A DNA stretch of 64,000 nt. It comes from Erythroxylum novogranatense. Lineage: Eukaryota > Streptophyta > Magnoliopsida > Malpighiales > Erythroxylaceae. This document shows positions 1 to 12,532 of this stretch, in pieces (within the stretch, counting starts at the first letter, position 1; each line of letters opens with the position of its first letter). The DNA is taken from positions 27,452,350-27,516,349 of the forward strand of contig CM057234.1 in NCBI GenBank assembly GCA_029891385.1, given 5' to 3'. Made by a program: the position numbers and the translations under genes. The notes under the pieces were generated by a model. The model was not told the DNA's origin and did no database searches. It saw only the letters and a program-made list of their open reading frames with translations.

Positions 1-245
1 CTGAAAAATAATTGCAAATTTTGGGTGAGTTTTGCGAACTCAATGAGTGACCATCATCGATGGTTCACCTAGTCACACAACACAATATTCACACCTTTCA
101 CTTTATTTCAAAGTACACATTCATAGTATTGCACATTCACACATTTACAGCATTGCACATTCACATTATTCATAATTCGTTACACTTAATCATTCATATC
201 ATGCATATGCATTGCATATGAGACTCACTTTTCATTTATTATTTT

Positions 246-424
246 GTTGTGACCAAGTGCCTAAACTATCCCATGTAGGGCTCATTAATAACTTTCCCTT
301 ATCCGTTTGGAGGATACATGGCTCATTAAACGTTGAGCCTGAGGCTCTGAATCACTTTTGAGCTCGAAGCTCATTTTCATTCGTTGACCTTAAAGCTCTG
401 ATCAGTGGCGACTCTGGTCACAAC
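246..424 (-). repeat. LTR hairpin cluster, copy A1
   Basis: Read on the minus strand, the outer arms TTGTGACC and GGTCACAA enclose three short hairpins. They are GAGCT-TTA-AGGTC at 386-398 (one mismatch), TGAGCT-TCG-AGCTCA at 359-373 (perfect six-pair stem) and GAGCC-TCA-GGCTC at 335-347 (perfect). Between the third hairpin and the far arm, the word GGCTCATTAA occurs twice around about 30 extra bases, a small insertion scar absent from the other copies. Confidence 0.75.
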
Positions 425-593
425 AGCCATTAACTGTCATACACTTAGGCATTGAAATGCATCAATCATATGGTGCACATCCAGAATACATTTATTTCAC
501 ATAAACATAAGGCATTTTGCCTTTCACTCACTCAAACATATTTTATCAAATGCATATGAAATACTCATGTAACACTTTTTCAATTATTACGGT

Positions 594-731
594 GTTGTGA
601 CCGAACGCCTGAACTGTCCCATATGGGGCCCATTAAACATTGAGCCTAAGGCTCTAGATCACTGTTAAGCTCGAGGCTCAAATACACTCGTTGAGCTTAA
701 AACTCTAATCGGTGGCTGCTCTGGTCACAAC
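594..731 (-). repeat. LTR hairpin cluster, copy A2
   Basis: This is a second tandem copy of the cluster at 246-424, about 310-350 bases away. Outer arms GTTGTGACC and GGTCACAAC are present. The inner hairpins on the minus strand are GAGTT-TTA-AGCTC (693-705, one G-U pair), TTGAGC-CTCGA-GCTTAA (665-681) and GAGCC-TTA-GGCTC (642-654). The middle hairpin has a different sequence from copy A1 but still pairs. Confidence 0.75.
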
Positions 732-996
732 TGTCATTATCTGATTATGCATTCATGTACGAAACACATATGCCACAATCAATCAGTATATATATATATA
801 TATATATCACAATCAACACATATGTCACAAGTAATCACATCATAGGCACGTAGGTCTCAAATTCACATACAAGTAGCACTTCTATAACACAGCTCAGTAT
901 CACAATCATCGGACCTCCTGTCTGGAACCTAGTATAATCAATCACATCTAGTAATCAATTTATACAAAATGAAACAAAACAGAACAAAGGGTGAAA

Positions 997-3909
997 TGTT
1001 GGGCCCCAGATTCTTTTTAATTATTATTTATTTATTGATTTATTTATTTATTATTCGTTTACTTTAATTATTTTTATTTATTTATTTATTTTACTCTAAT
1101 TGTTTAATTATACATATATATATTTGTTGAGTTTTGCAATTAGTAGGTAGGATTGGAAATTAGAAGTTGGGAATTAAAATGAAGGATTAGAATTGTGTTT
1201 GAGGAATGGGCTTTAGGAATAAATGGAATAAGAAGAAGGAGGATTAGAAATAAGTGGATTATTGTGTAGTGGGCTTGTGAGGAGGAGAGCCCAAAGTGGC
1301 AAGTGAGCTTTAAGAGAAGTATCAAAACTATGTAGTTTTGAAGAGGGCTTTAAAGATTAGAATAAGTAAATTAAGTAGTTTAGGAGAGGAAGCAAAGTGT
1401 CGTGAACCAAAAGAAAAGAAGAGAAGAGCAAAAACGTGAGCCAAGAAGACAAGGAGAGTTTCGGCCAAGAAGAAAAGGGAGAGCCTTAGGAAGCTTGAAG
1501 GGAGGAAGAAAGAAGAGGTAAAAGAAGAGAAACTACCTTTTGAAGGTAAGTTCCATCTTTGTTTATGTTAGATTCAGGTATAAGATATAATGGAAGTTAG
1601 GGTTTGTGTAGAGATTGAAGAAGGATAGAAGAGAAGGGTAAGATATATGGATTTTGGGGATTTCTAAGTTAAGTTTTTGGTTATTCTAACATAGATGGCC
1701 TATGGGTAGGTTAGGTTTAAAGCTTATTTTACCTTTGCTTGATTTTATGAATGTTATGTCTTTCTTTTAGAATATATTTATTAAATGGAGTGTGATTTAA
1801 TTGAAGGAAATCAAGAAAACCCCACTCAAGACAAGGAGGAAGGGTAATCTTGAATTCGGATCTCGACGTTAGGTGGGTAACATTTTTATAGTTTTTGTGT
1901 AATGAGCAAATGCCCTATGTGTGCAATCCTTGTTAAATTGTGTGTATAATGAAAGTGTATTTTCTGTTATTTGAAAGGAGAATATAAAACTATGATGATT
2001 CGATAGAATGAAAGAAGCATAAAATGCTATTCTTGTGTTTGAATATGTGAGCATAAATTGGTTGTGATTGGGCAAGAGAGAACCCGTTTCGATAGTCTCG
2101 TGCACGATGACCCATAACCTTCTTCCGGCTGCCCGCTTTGGGCCACAAGATCCAGAAAAATCAGACTCATTGTGTTACGGTGTAAACCGTTGTGTTTAAG
2201 GAACTCTCGAACCAATTGTGTGCATTTCATCATTTTGGTGTTTATGATGCATAATATGTGTTTTTAATTGATAAGAAGATTTCATGTTATGCTTTATGTG
2301 ATGATTTTGGTGAATTTATGACTTATGTGATGAAGTTGAGTTAAGTGTGCTTTATATGATAGATTGCTAATGTTTTGGATCCTTATTATGTGTTGTGTGG
2401 CTCATTACATGATGGCTATAAACGTGTTAACCACTGAGCCGTGTTTTGCTGACCCCATTCTCCCTCCTTAGGTACAAATTCAAGTTGATCGCTGAACCTT
2501 ACAAGGCATCGGGCATAACTCCAAGAATTCTAGACATTTTGTATTAAGTTAGTGACTAGCATTTTGGAATAGCTTTAATAGCATATCAAGCATTGAGCAT
2601 CTTATATTTTGTATTTTGTACTTGATTCTTGATGGACATGATGAATATGCTGATATGTAACTAAAGCTGTGCTTGAACTCTTGAATGATTGATAAAGAGA
2701 TTGAGAGCTCTAGTACTCTCTTCATCATGTGAATTTGTTGATTTGCGATCTGTGCTTGACCTTAAAAAGGGTATATGTATGAGTCTTTTGATCATTGAGT
2801 TGCTGCTGAGTTTTTACTTTGGGAGAGCTCGCTTGGAATTTGTAAAGTTTTATGAACTATTTCTTTTAAATGTGTTAATCGATAGGTGTGGGTTACCAGA
2901 GTTGAGTGCAGGTGTTGTTTATATGGCAGATGTCAGATAGGACTTTGAGGCCATTTTTGACCCTTTTAAAGTTGGAAGTTGGGTCAGTGGTCTTCATGAA
3001 AGTTATAGGGCGTCCTCTTAGCTTTCCATAGACACTAAGTTTGTTAAATTTGGAGTCCTAGGTAAAAAGTTATGGTGTTTGCAAGTTTCAGTATTGTTTA
3101 AGAGGAGCTAGTCGATTGGTCTTGGAGTAAACTTTTGATTCCTTTTGTGACCGATCTTGCCTTTGAGTCGTTCTTGAAAATTGTAGAGTTGTCTTTAGCT
3201 TTCCAACGAATCAAACCGCATCTAATTTGGAGCTCGGAGTCAAAAATTATGAGGGTTTGAATTCTGATAGGTTGGCGCCCCAGCACTCGCCCTTGGGCGA
3301 GCTCGCGTGTTTGGGGTCGGTTTTTGGCCGTCCGACCTCTTTTCCTTCTTTTGGCCATACCTTTTTATTCCGACCTCCGATTAAGATGATTTTCGAAGCG
3401 TTGGACTCCTAAGAAAATTTTCTATCTTTTTATGCTTGATTGATCAGTATTGCTTTTAAATTATAAAAAGTGGATTGAAACAAAGTGTGTTGGTCGGTCA
3501 TTAAAGTCTGAATATACTTCAATGATTTTGAAATATCTTAAGCTATAGAGCTCCGATCGGGTCGATTCTTGTTTTAAATTAAACTACAGACGAAAATCTA
3601 CAAGTTTTATGATGGAACTGATCAAAAATTTAGCCTATAAGATTTTATATTTTGACTTGAAGTCGGTAGAGTGTCGGTTTTGATTGTTTTCTTCAGATAG
3701 TATTTTGAACATAAAATTTTCATTTCTAATCCGAATTGAGCGTTTTCAGTGGCGTTAGAATCGTTAGAGTATGAGGAACAAATTTCCTTAAGAAGCCGAT
3801 CCGTAATTCCTTTTGGAGGTTTCCCAAATTGTGGTCAGTATGTTCTCAGTTTTGGGTCTTCTATGCTTGTGTGTTTCCGAATGTTGGGCCTCGGAGACGG
3901 GGTCCAACA
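997..3909 (+). mobile_element. 2.9-kb LTR-like insertion (probable solo LTR)
   Basis: The ends are TGTTGGGCCCC and GGGGTCCAACA, flanked by a perfect 5-bp duplication TGAAA (992-996 and 3910-3914). No primer-binding site, gag or pol is visible, so it is best read as a solo LTR or a small non-autonomous LTR element. A purine-rich leader at about 1390-1545 ends in a splice-donor-like GTAAGTTCC. A block with CTTCTTCCGGCTGCCCGC lies at about 2110-2135 and an acceptor-like CCTTAG at 2471. Homologous blocks occur in the 4.5-kb elements at 13320 and 20606, but in a different order. A GC-rich spot at about 3270-3340 precedes the shared CCGACCTCCGAT motif. Orientation is taken from these shared blocks. 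Confidence 0.8.
1546..2471 (+). other. candidate LTR intron
   Basis: The donor reads GAAG|GTAAGTTCC and the acceptor CTCCTTAG|GTAC. The interval holds the CTTCTTCCGGCTGCC block and the ACCACTGAGC stretch that corresponds to the acceptor-side hairpin of the other LTR families. Splicing is inferred from consensus and from the matching position in other LTRs; no transcript evidence was available. Confidence 0.4.
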
Positions 3910-6811
3910 TGAAATGAGACCATCTCGTTCTACTCACAGTACACTCTAGATTAGAATTTGCTTCCAAATTCTGGAAACGCCTGACTACGGACTTTTAACC
4001 TGCACAACCTATTTATGCAATACGTTGCACATAGATTAATAATTTTGCACAAATTATAATCATTCATTTACGCACATATACGCACGATGTATGTTCATGA
4101 CAATCCCGGAATCATTCACTAAATTTCATCACAAACTCATTCCCCTATTCAAACTCACTAAATCCTAGGTTTAAATTGCACTAAATATCATTAAACTCGC
4201 GATTTATGCTTATTAAAATTTTTCTAAAAACATACCTTCGGGTCTACTGCTTCCGATCAATGAGCCAGTCCATATAGGGTAAACTAGGCAACCTCTCCTT
4301 AGAAGAAAAATTTCTCTATGCTTTAGGAATCCATAGACACTAAAATTACCCAATTCGAATCTCTATAGGTCCAATAATTGCTAAAACACTGAAGTATGTC
4401 TCGAAAAATAATCAATTCGATCGATCCTTTTACTTTGATTCAATCCATCACTTTCAATTTTTTTAAAAAAAATCACAAATTCTCATGAAGAGGTAGCCCA
4501 ATGTCTTAGGAATCCGACGCTTTGAAAATCAAGTCAATCGGAGGTCGGATGAAAAAGTTATACACAAAAGAAAGGAAGAGGGTTCGGGTTGGGCCGGATC
4601 GGGTAGGTCTCGCGTCAGATCGGGCTGGCCCGCGTCGTCCTCTCGACATGACCAGCTCATGAGGTGACGTCATCACACTCGCGTCGCGTGCGGGTGCGTG
4701 GCGTCGCACTCGCGACGTTGCAGTCCTCTTTATACACACATTTTTTTCCACCTATTTTTCCCTCTCCTTCCAAAATGCATAACTTTTCACTCAAAAGTCC
4801 AAATTTCACCAATTTCGTATCAACAGAAATAGAACGGAAAACTCTACAATTCACATGAAGGACTCAAAGATAAATTTAAACTTAATAAGGGTCAAAATCC
4901 CAATCAAATTTACTGCCAAATAAGTGTTATCTAAAATAGTATCCCAATTTCTAAAAACCATAACTTTCTATCCCATTGTCCAAAAATTTCATGCTTTATA
5001 TCAATGGACAGATAAGAACACATTCTACATGTCTCATGCAGAACTTAGAAGCTAATTTTACCTCTAACTAGGCCAAATTTTCAATCAAAGTTTCTGCCCT
5101 GTTAAACATAACCTAAACCATATCCATACTTCAAACATTCACAACTTTCACTTCCTACATCTAAAGATGGCATATTATACATCAATAAAAACCTATGACA
5201 TTCCTCTACGACTTTCAATAAGGACACTTGAGCCAATTGAAACCATAAGAGTTCAGAATTGGCCTCAAAGCATAGTATCCACAAAACATACACTTAGAGA
5301 CATTTTCACAAATAAAGCACATAAATCTTTGAATTAACATCCTAAAGTCAACAGATCATAACTTTCAATATCAATATCGAAAAATGTCATACTTAGTGGC
5401 GATAGAAAGCTAACAAGAAAAACTACAACTTTCATGATGATCAATCTAGCAAAATATGCCGAAATCAACCCAAAAAATTGCCAAAGTTTCAGATCACAAA
5501 TATGCCATTCTCGAATTACTGTTCAGCCCTACACACAATGCCACATTCAAACCAAAATTTGGACTCTTCAACCTAAAATTAGACATCACTTCCTTCACAA
5601 GAAATATAGCGAATCACCTCTAGATTAATTCAAACAAAACATCATCTCAATTGGACAATCATAGAAGAAGTTATGGCCAAATCATGTAGACATGCTCAAT
5701 TCAAAATTTCCAGATTTTCTTCCTAACACCTTTCCTATCTCTTCCACACCATTTCTACACTAATAACCACTCAAATTAATCAATATAGCAACCACAATCA
5801 AAACAAAACCTCCACTTGAATAATTATCCCCAAAATGGCAGCAACAACACTCAATCATCCCTTCCTTTCCTACACTCTTCTACACCTACTTTCACTTCCA
5901 AAACATCTCTAATTTACCCACACCACATTCAACATCATTCATCCTCAATCAAACAAGAATTTATACCCATACAATCAAAAGACAATTTCCATGAAATTAG
6001 TTCACATAACATCACAAATAATGCATTTAAATAACAATTAATGATATAAAAACACAACTCTTACCTACTTAAGCTTCCATTTCTTCAACTCTTAAAAAAT
6101 ACCACAAATTCCTAACTCCCCATACAACCCACGTTCATCATCTTCAAAAGGGGTAAAGATAGATTTTTAGGGTGAGAAAGAAAGAGAGAGCAAAGTGACA
6201 AGGAAGTAAGTAAGAGATGAGAGCTAGGCTTAGAGTTGGAGAAGATCAAAACCCATGAAGAAGAGGAAGAGAGAAGTTACGAAGATGAGAAGAAGAGAAC
6301 CCAAAAACAAAACTCCAAAGGCTTTTTGAAAGACAAGTATCGTGAGAGAGCAAAAATAGTCTTCAAAATTAAACAAATGAAAATTTCCAATGAATGACAC
6401 TTGTCAATAATTTCTAAAGTCATGTATCCAAAAGTTCAATGATATTGGACAGTAATTTCTACTACCGGTATACAATCAGTTTGCCACTTGACATTTTTTC
6501 TAGTCCGAAAAAATACCCCGAAATTTCACAAAAATTTCACTAAAAATTCACTAACAATTTAAAAACCTCAATGACCTTCTCCAATCAATTTTCCAAACAC
6601 AAAAATCACATTTTTCATAATAATCACATATATGACCAAATATACCAGAAAATGTCAAGAATGCATGTACAATCATTTTCCTGTGCAAAATTCACTATTC
6701 ATGTGCATGTACACCTTATATAATGCATGAGCATGGGATGTGTTGGTTTTTTTTCCTCACATGTACCAATTTCTAAGGTTCAAACCCTTTGTAAGGAAAC
6801 GGGATGTTACA
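3910..6811 (-). mobile_element. Ty3/gypsy 3' LTR, proximal part
   Basis: The LTR begins on the minus strand at 6811 with TGTAACATCCCG, right after a polypurine tract, and runs down to the insertion at 3910. It is nearly identical over long stretches to the second LTR at 9786-12532. It contains a purine-rich leader (about 6140-6320), a donor-like GTAAGAG at 6064, several degenerate repeat modules (about 4760-5640), the CCGACCTCCGATTGACTTG motif (4505-4556) and a GC-rich island (about 4575-4725). There is no coding potential beyond chance ORFs. Confidence 0.85.
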
Positions 6812-6825
6812 ATTCTCCCATCCTT
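6812..6825 (-). promoter_or_regulatory. polypurine tract
   Basis: On the minus strand the sequence AAGGATGGGAGAAT abuts the TGTAACATCCC start of the 3' LTR. It corresponds to AGGAGGGGAGAAT beside the 3' LTR at 54096. In this family it would prime plus-strand DNA synthesis. Confidence 0.7.
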
Positions 6826-9785
6826 AAAGAAATTTCGTTCTTGAAATTCTTTTCTAATTTATGGATAAGGTAGGGGTACTTTTATCTGATACACTCCTCC
6901 ATTTCCTATATCACTTTACTACTCAATGCTTTCTTCCATAAATTCACAGTTGATAAATTCAATAGGTCTCTGAATCCTTTGTTTTAATATCATATTTTCT
7001 TAATTATGTCCTTGATGAGTTTCAGAGTACTTAACTTTTTTACTTCCAGTCTCAACAACACATATATCGGATCATAACAAGACTAACCATATCCATATAA
7101 CAGTATGGAATTCCGATAACGATAAAATAACTCATAAATCTATAGTCCCATTATCGCTATAGTTTTATATGGACTATTCTATATATATAAATATTTTTTC
7201 CACTTTCTCTTGTATCTCATCAAATTACACCTTGACAAAGGTGATACACTCAAGGACAAGTCATATGTTCCACTTCTCATCGGTGTTAGGACACTTCACT
7301 TCCAAATCTTTCTCAATATATTCACAACTTCGATGTGATCCACCGAAATTCATTCGTCTTTCAAAAACCACTTTATTTAGATTCCACATTCATTTCACTC
7401 ACTAACGGTATACCAAATTTGTTCTGGCTTTTACTCAGGGTGAACGATTCTTTTTGTCGTCTGACGCCTCATAGAGTATTCTAATGGTATCACCAGGATA
7501 ATGATTACTATTCCTATAGTCACTTTGCACTATAAATTAATCTCATATGCTGTTGTCCTCCAGACATATAAGCTTTATACCTGTTTTCGATAGTTAAGAC
7601 GATTAGTAACTCAAACATGCCATGAATCAATTCGATATTCTTAGCCGCCATTTGCTCTTTCGATGTACTTTTACTAGGACATCTCTTTATCAGGTAGTAC
7701 ATATACTTTTTAATCCAATCATAATTCCTCGAATCCTCAATTTGGGCTTCCCTAATCCCTTTTTGCAACAATGATGTTACTTTTCAATAGCGAATAAGAC
7801 TTCCTTTTTGCTCCATTTTAACTCAACATTATACACTCTTGATTGCACTAGATTTAGTAACCTAAATATCCACATATATGGTACTCTACTATTGAATGTT
7901 CTATTCGATGCAGTTGATTGCAACACTAGCTTTATTAGGACATGTTCATCTGCACAATCTTTTTCAATCTTTTCCAATTAAATCCTTACCTCAATCTCTA
8001 CTAACCTATATATTCATATGTCCAAAATGTTTCTTTACACATCATGTCTCCAAGCTTTCAAACCAATTACCATTGCAGCAAATTTCAAGTCATGTAGCAA
8101 AATTTTGCTCATGAGGTTATAATTGTCCCTAGGTACACTAAATCACTTTTTACTATTGCAACCAATTCCATCTTTATCTCTACTAGGAAACTCTATTGTA
8201 TATACTACAAAATCTCCAAATTCGAATGACATACTTAACACTGTAGTTATTTTGTTTTCATTCATCACTGACACGACTTACATATTTTTCCTCAATTGTT
8301 CAATATATTCTCTTTACCTTTATGATTATAGTCACTAACTGATATAATTTTTCTTGGACCACTTTAACCTTCAATATCATAATCCTATCGGGGTATTGTT
8401 AACTCCAATAGATATAACCCCAAACTCATTGTGCTTATGTTTAGTTCTCGTAATTCCTTAAGTAACTAATTCCTCAGTGAAGTCGTATTATCACATGTTA
8501 TTTTCAATCTTCCCATTTACTTATCTCTCTTGAATAATCTTCTCCATTCCTTAGAGTTCCTTTGATTTGGCATTAACTTATTCCAAGGTCCGCTTATTCA
8601 TACCAGTTTCTCCACACATTGCAATTTATTTGCATAACTTCCTGTGTTGGTAATACATTCATCAAATATGATTCGTGGTTCTCAACATATTTACAGAGAC
8701 TATAATGTGGACCTAAGTTCACCTCACATTAGTAAGAAAGTCACCTCAAATTTTAAAATCCACTTCTATATTTGGATACCTTACGTCAACAAAATGTATC
8801 CACCCTCAATAGTCTTTTCGAACACTTATGCTTGAGTCTTCGCTATGGATGTAACTCCAATATTCACTTTAGACTCACAATTTATTCATTTCAGATTTGT
8901 TCCTTCATTGATCAAAAATTGAATTAGCTGGCTTACTGACCCTATCTCAGTGATTTCTTAGTACTAACCTCAATATTGTTTATAAATCCTTATCAATCAA
9001 CTATTTCCCATGACTACTTATCAGTCATTTTTTATACCACAAGAAAAAACATATCAATTCATATCACAACTGATATGATCAAAACATCCTCGATAATCAG
9101 GTTCAATGAGGCATTAAGCACTTTCATCTACTCTAACAACCTGGTAGATACCAAATCCTTACATCTTACCTAGAGATGTGTTCATCTCAATTCTTCAATT
9201 AATCACATTCGCTAGTGCTACATACATTCCAATTGACTCTAGATAACATTTCTCTCCTTGTTCCTGCCCATGATTGGGGTTTACCATATGATCACAGAAA
9301 TCTATTTTTTGTAGGCCAGTATCGTGCCTTGCCCTTTCTTCCCCACATTAACTCACGTATTAACAGCGATTCTACTCCAGTTTTCCTGCATTTACCTCTT
9401 CTAATGCAACATCATTTCATAATTATTGAACTATCATTTTGAATGCATTCACTCTTCTCCTTTGATTCATCATCTTTTCCTTAATCGTGTGTATACATCA
9501 AATCCAAACTTAGGCGCATTTCTATCTTTCTCCATACTACACATCATTCATCACTTGTAAAGTCATTACTAACTATGTTATTTTCCAATATCCTTTATTT
9601 CATCGTTAGAGAAGCAAAATCATCAAGAAATTTAATCTCAATATCACAGAAATATTATTTTGCTCAATCATAACTTTTATCACATTACAAATCTAAGTCT
9701 AGCCTTTCACATTCATAGAAAAATTATTTTCTTTAACCGGGCTTGTACACTTTAATCTTATCATTTCCGTTTTTCACACTTTAAT
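6826..9785 (-). pseudogene. decayed gypsy interior (gag-pol remnant)
   Basis: This is the region between the two minus-strand LTRs, about 3.0 kb against 4.7 kb in the better-preserved element at 45161, so much is missing. Just upstream of the polypurine tract, the minus strand still resembles the end of a chromovirus polyprotein: residues like EMEE, KYPYL and KNF-NEI line up with WETEKHM, QYPHLF and KNFEDEIFF near 54000-54075. The rest is riddled with stops and I could not assign protease, RT or RNase H with confidence. Chance ORFs of 60-80 residues on both strands are not conserved. At the right edge the word CACTTTAATCTTATCATT is present twice (about 9747-9764 and 9775-9792), where homology to the LTR starts abruptly. 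Confidence 0.55.
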
Positions 9786-12532
9786 CTTATCATTCATTTA
9801 CGCACATATATGTATGATGCATGTTCATGAAAATCCCAGTATCATTCACTAAAATTCATCACAAACTCATTCCCATATTCAAACTCACTAAATCCTAGGT
9901 TTAAACCACACTAAAAATCATTAAACTTGTGATTTATGCTTATTTAAAAATTTCTAAAATCATACCTTCGAGTCTATTGCTTCCGATCAATGAACCACTC
10001 CACATAGGGTAACCTAGGCAACCTATCCTTAGAAGAAAAATTTCTCTATGCTTTAGGAATCCATAGACACTAAAATTACCCAATTCGGATCTTTATAAGT
10101 CCAATAATTGCTAAAACATTGAAGTATGTCTCGAAAAATAATCAATTCGATCGATCCTTTTACTTTGATTCAATCCATCACTTTCAATTTTTCTTAAAAA
10201 AATCACAAATTCTCATGGAGAGGTAGCTAAATGTCTTAGGAATCTGATGCTTCAAAAATCAAGTCAATCGGAGGTCGGATGAAAAAGTTATACACAAAAG
10301 AAAGGAAGAGGGTTCGAGTTGGGACGGATCGGGTCGGCCCGCGTCGCCCTTACGACCCAACCAGCTCGAAATCGCGAGCTAGTTGCGATCGTGACATCAT
10401 CGCACTCGCGACGCGTGCGGGTGCGTGGCGTCGCACTCGAGATGCTGCAGTCCTCTTTATACACACATTTTTTTTCACCTATTTTTCCCTCTTCTTCCAA
10501 AATGCATAACTTTTCAATCAGAAGTCCAAATTTGACCAATTTGGTATCAATAGAATGAGAAAAAAAACTCTACAATTACCATGAAGGACTCAAAGACAAA
10601 TTCCAACTCAATAAGGGTCAAAATCCCAATCAAATTTAGTGCCAAATAAGTGTTATCCAAAACAGTATCCCAATTTCTAAAAATCATAACTTCCTATCCC
10701 ATTGTCCAAAAATTCCATGCTTTATATCAATGGACATATCAAAACACATTCTACACATCTCATGAAGAACTTAGAAGCCAATTCTACCTCTAACTAGTCC
10801 AAATTTTCAATCAAAATTTCTTCCCTGTTAAACATCACCTAAACCATATCCATACTTCAAACATTCACAACTTTCACTTCCTACATCCAAAGATGGCATA
10901 TTATACATCAATAAAAAGCTATGACATTCCTCTACAGCTTTCAATAGGCCACTTGAGCCAATTCAAACCATAACAGTCCGGAATTGGCCTCAAAGCACAG
11001 TATCCACAAAACCTACACTTAGAGACATTTTCACAAACAAAGCAAATAAAATCTTTGGATTAACATCCTAAAGTTAGCAGATCATAACTTTCAATATCAA
11101 TATCGAAAAATGTCATACTTAGTGGAGATAGAAAGCTAACAAGAAAAACTACAATTTTCATAAAGATCAATCTAGCAAAATATGTCTAAATCAACCCAAA
11201 AAATTCCCAAAGTTTCAGATCACAAATATATCATTCTCGAATTACTGTTCACCCCTACACACAATGCCACATTCAAGCTAAAATTTGGAACTCTTCAAGC
11301 TTGGACATCACTTCCTTCACAAGAAATATAGCCAATCACCTCTAGATTAATTCAAACTAAAACATCATCTCAATTGGACAATCATAGAAGAAGTTATGGC
11401 CAAATAATGTAAACATGCTCAATTCAAAATTTCCAGATTTTCTTCCTAACACCTTTCCTATCTCTTCCACACCATTTCTACACTAATAACCACTCAAATT
11501 AATCAATATAGCAACCATAATCAAAACAAAACCTCCACTTGAATAATTATCCCCAAAATGGAAGCAACAACACTCAATCATCCCTTCCTTTCCTACACTC
11601 TTCTACACCTACTTTCACTTCCAAAACATCTCTAATTTACGTACACCACATTCAACATCATTCATCCTCAATCAAACAAGAATTTATACCCATACAATCA
11701 AAACATAGTTTCCATGAAATTAGTTCACATAACATCACAAATAATGCATTTAAATAACAATTAATGATATAAAAACACAACTCTTACCTACTTAAGCTTC
11801 CACTTCTTCAACTCTTCAAAAATACCATAAATTCCTAACTCTCCATACAACCCACATTCATCATCTCCAAAAGGGGTAGAGATAGATTTTTATGGTGAGA
11901 AAGAAAGAGAGAGCAAAGTGACAAGGAAGTAAGTAAGAGATGAGAGCTAGGCTTAGAGTTGGAGAAGATCAAAACCTATGAAGAAAAGGAAGAGATAAGT
12001 TACGAAGAAGAGAAGAAGAGAACCCAAAAACAAAACTCTAAAGGCTTTTTGAAAGACAAGTATCGTGAGAGAGCAAAAATAGTCTTCACAATTAAACAAA
12101 TGAAAAATTCCAATGAATGACACTTGTCAATAATTCCTAAAGTCCTGTATCCAAAAGTTCAATGCTATTGGACAGTAATTTCTACTACCGGTACACAATC
12201 AGTCTGCTACTTGACATTTTTTCTAGTCCTAAAAAATACCCCAAAATTTCACAAAAATTTCACTAAAAATTCACTAACAATTTTAAAACCTCAATGACCT
12301 TCTCCAATCAATTTTCCAAACACAAAAATCACATTTTTCATAATAATCACATATATGACCAAATATACCGGGAACTGTCATGAATGCATGTACAATCATT
12401 TTCCTATGCAAAATTCACTATTCATGTGCATGTACACCTTATATAATGCATGAGCATGAGATGTGTTGTTTTTTTTCTCACATGTACAAATTTCTAGGGT
12501 TCAAACCTTTTGTAAGGAAACGGGATGTTACA
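9786..12532 (-). mobile_element. Ty3/gypsy 5' LTR, truncated
   Basis: The minus-strand LTR starts at 12532 with TGTAACATCCCG and matches 4060-6811 almost throughout. It stops matching at about 9786, so the downstream third of the LTR (hairpin clusters, acceptor, end), the primer-binding site and the start of gag are deleted. The donor-like GTAAGAG at 11787 survives. Beyond 12532 the sequence becomes copia RNase H, which shows where the element landed. The other end of the insertion is outside the window, so no target duplication can be checked. Confidence 0.85.

Larger units (their letters stand above)
1..996 (-). mobile_element. Ty3/gypsy 3' LTR, distal part
   Basis: This is the downstream part of a gypsy LTR read on the minus strand; its end lies left of the window. 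In sense orientation it shares ordered blocks with the LTR at 45161-49420: a stretch reading GGTTCCAGAC then GGTCCGATG, hairpin clusters flanked by TTGTGACC and GGTCACAA, and the GAACCATCGATGATGG palindrome beside a GAGTT/AACTC hairpin at 27-41. The sequence continues at 3910 after the inserted element, and the TGAAA duplication joins the two parts. The hairpin cluster is present twice in tandem (246-424 and 594-731), unlike the single copy in the other LTRs. A short (TA)n run lies at about 786-807. Confidence 0.8.
1..6064 (-). other. candidate LTR intron (minus gypsy 3' LTR), interrupted
   Basis: The minus-strand donor at 6064 reads GTAG|GTAAGAG and the acceptor at the very start of the window reads TTATTTTTCAG. 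The 2.9-kb insertion at 997-3909 lies inside, so the ancestral interval was about 3.15 kb, close to that in the LTR at 45161. Inferred from sequence only. Confidence 0.35.

Noticed and set aside
786..807. (TA)n run considered as a promoter TATA element
   Set aside because: It lies far downstream in the LTR, near the hairpin clusters, not ahead of the leader; likely a simple microsatellite.
2027..2233. 68-residue minus-strand ORF in the 2.9-kb insertion
   Set aside because: It covers the CTTCTTCCGGCTGCC block antisense and is not preserved in the related 4.5-kb copies.
5816..6034. 72-residue plus-strand ORF, repeated almost exactly at 11539-11757
   Set aside because: It lies antisense in the two LTR copies of one element, so its repetition reflects LTR duplication and not protein conservation; no codon-level signal.
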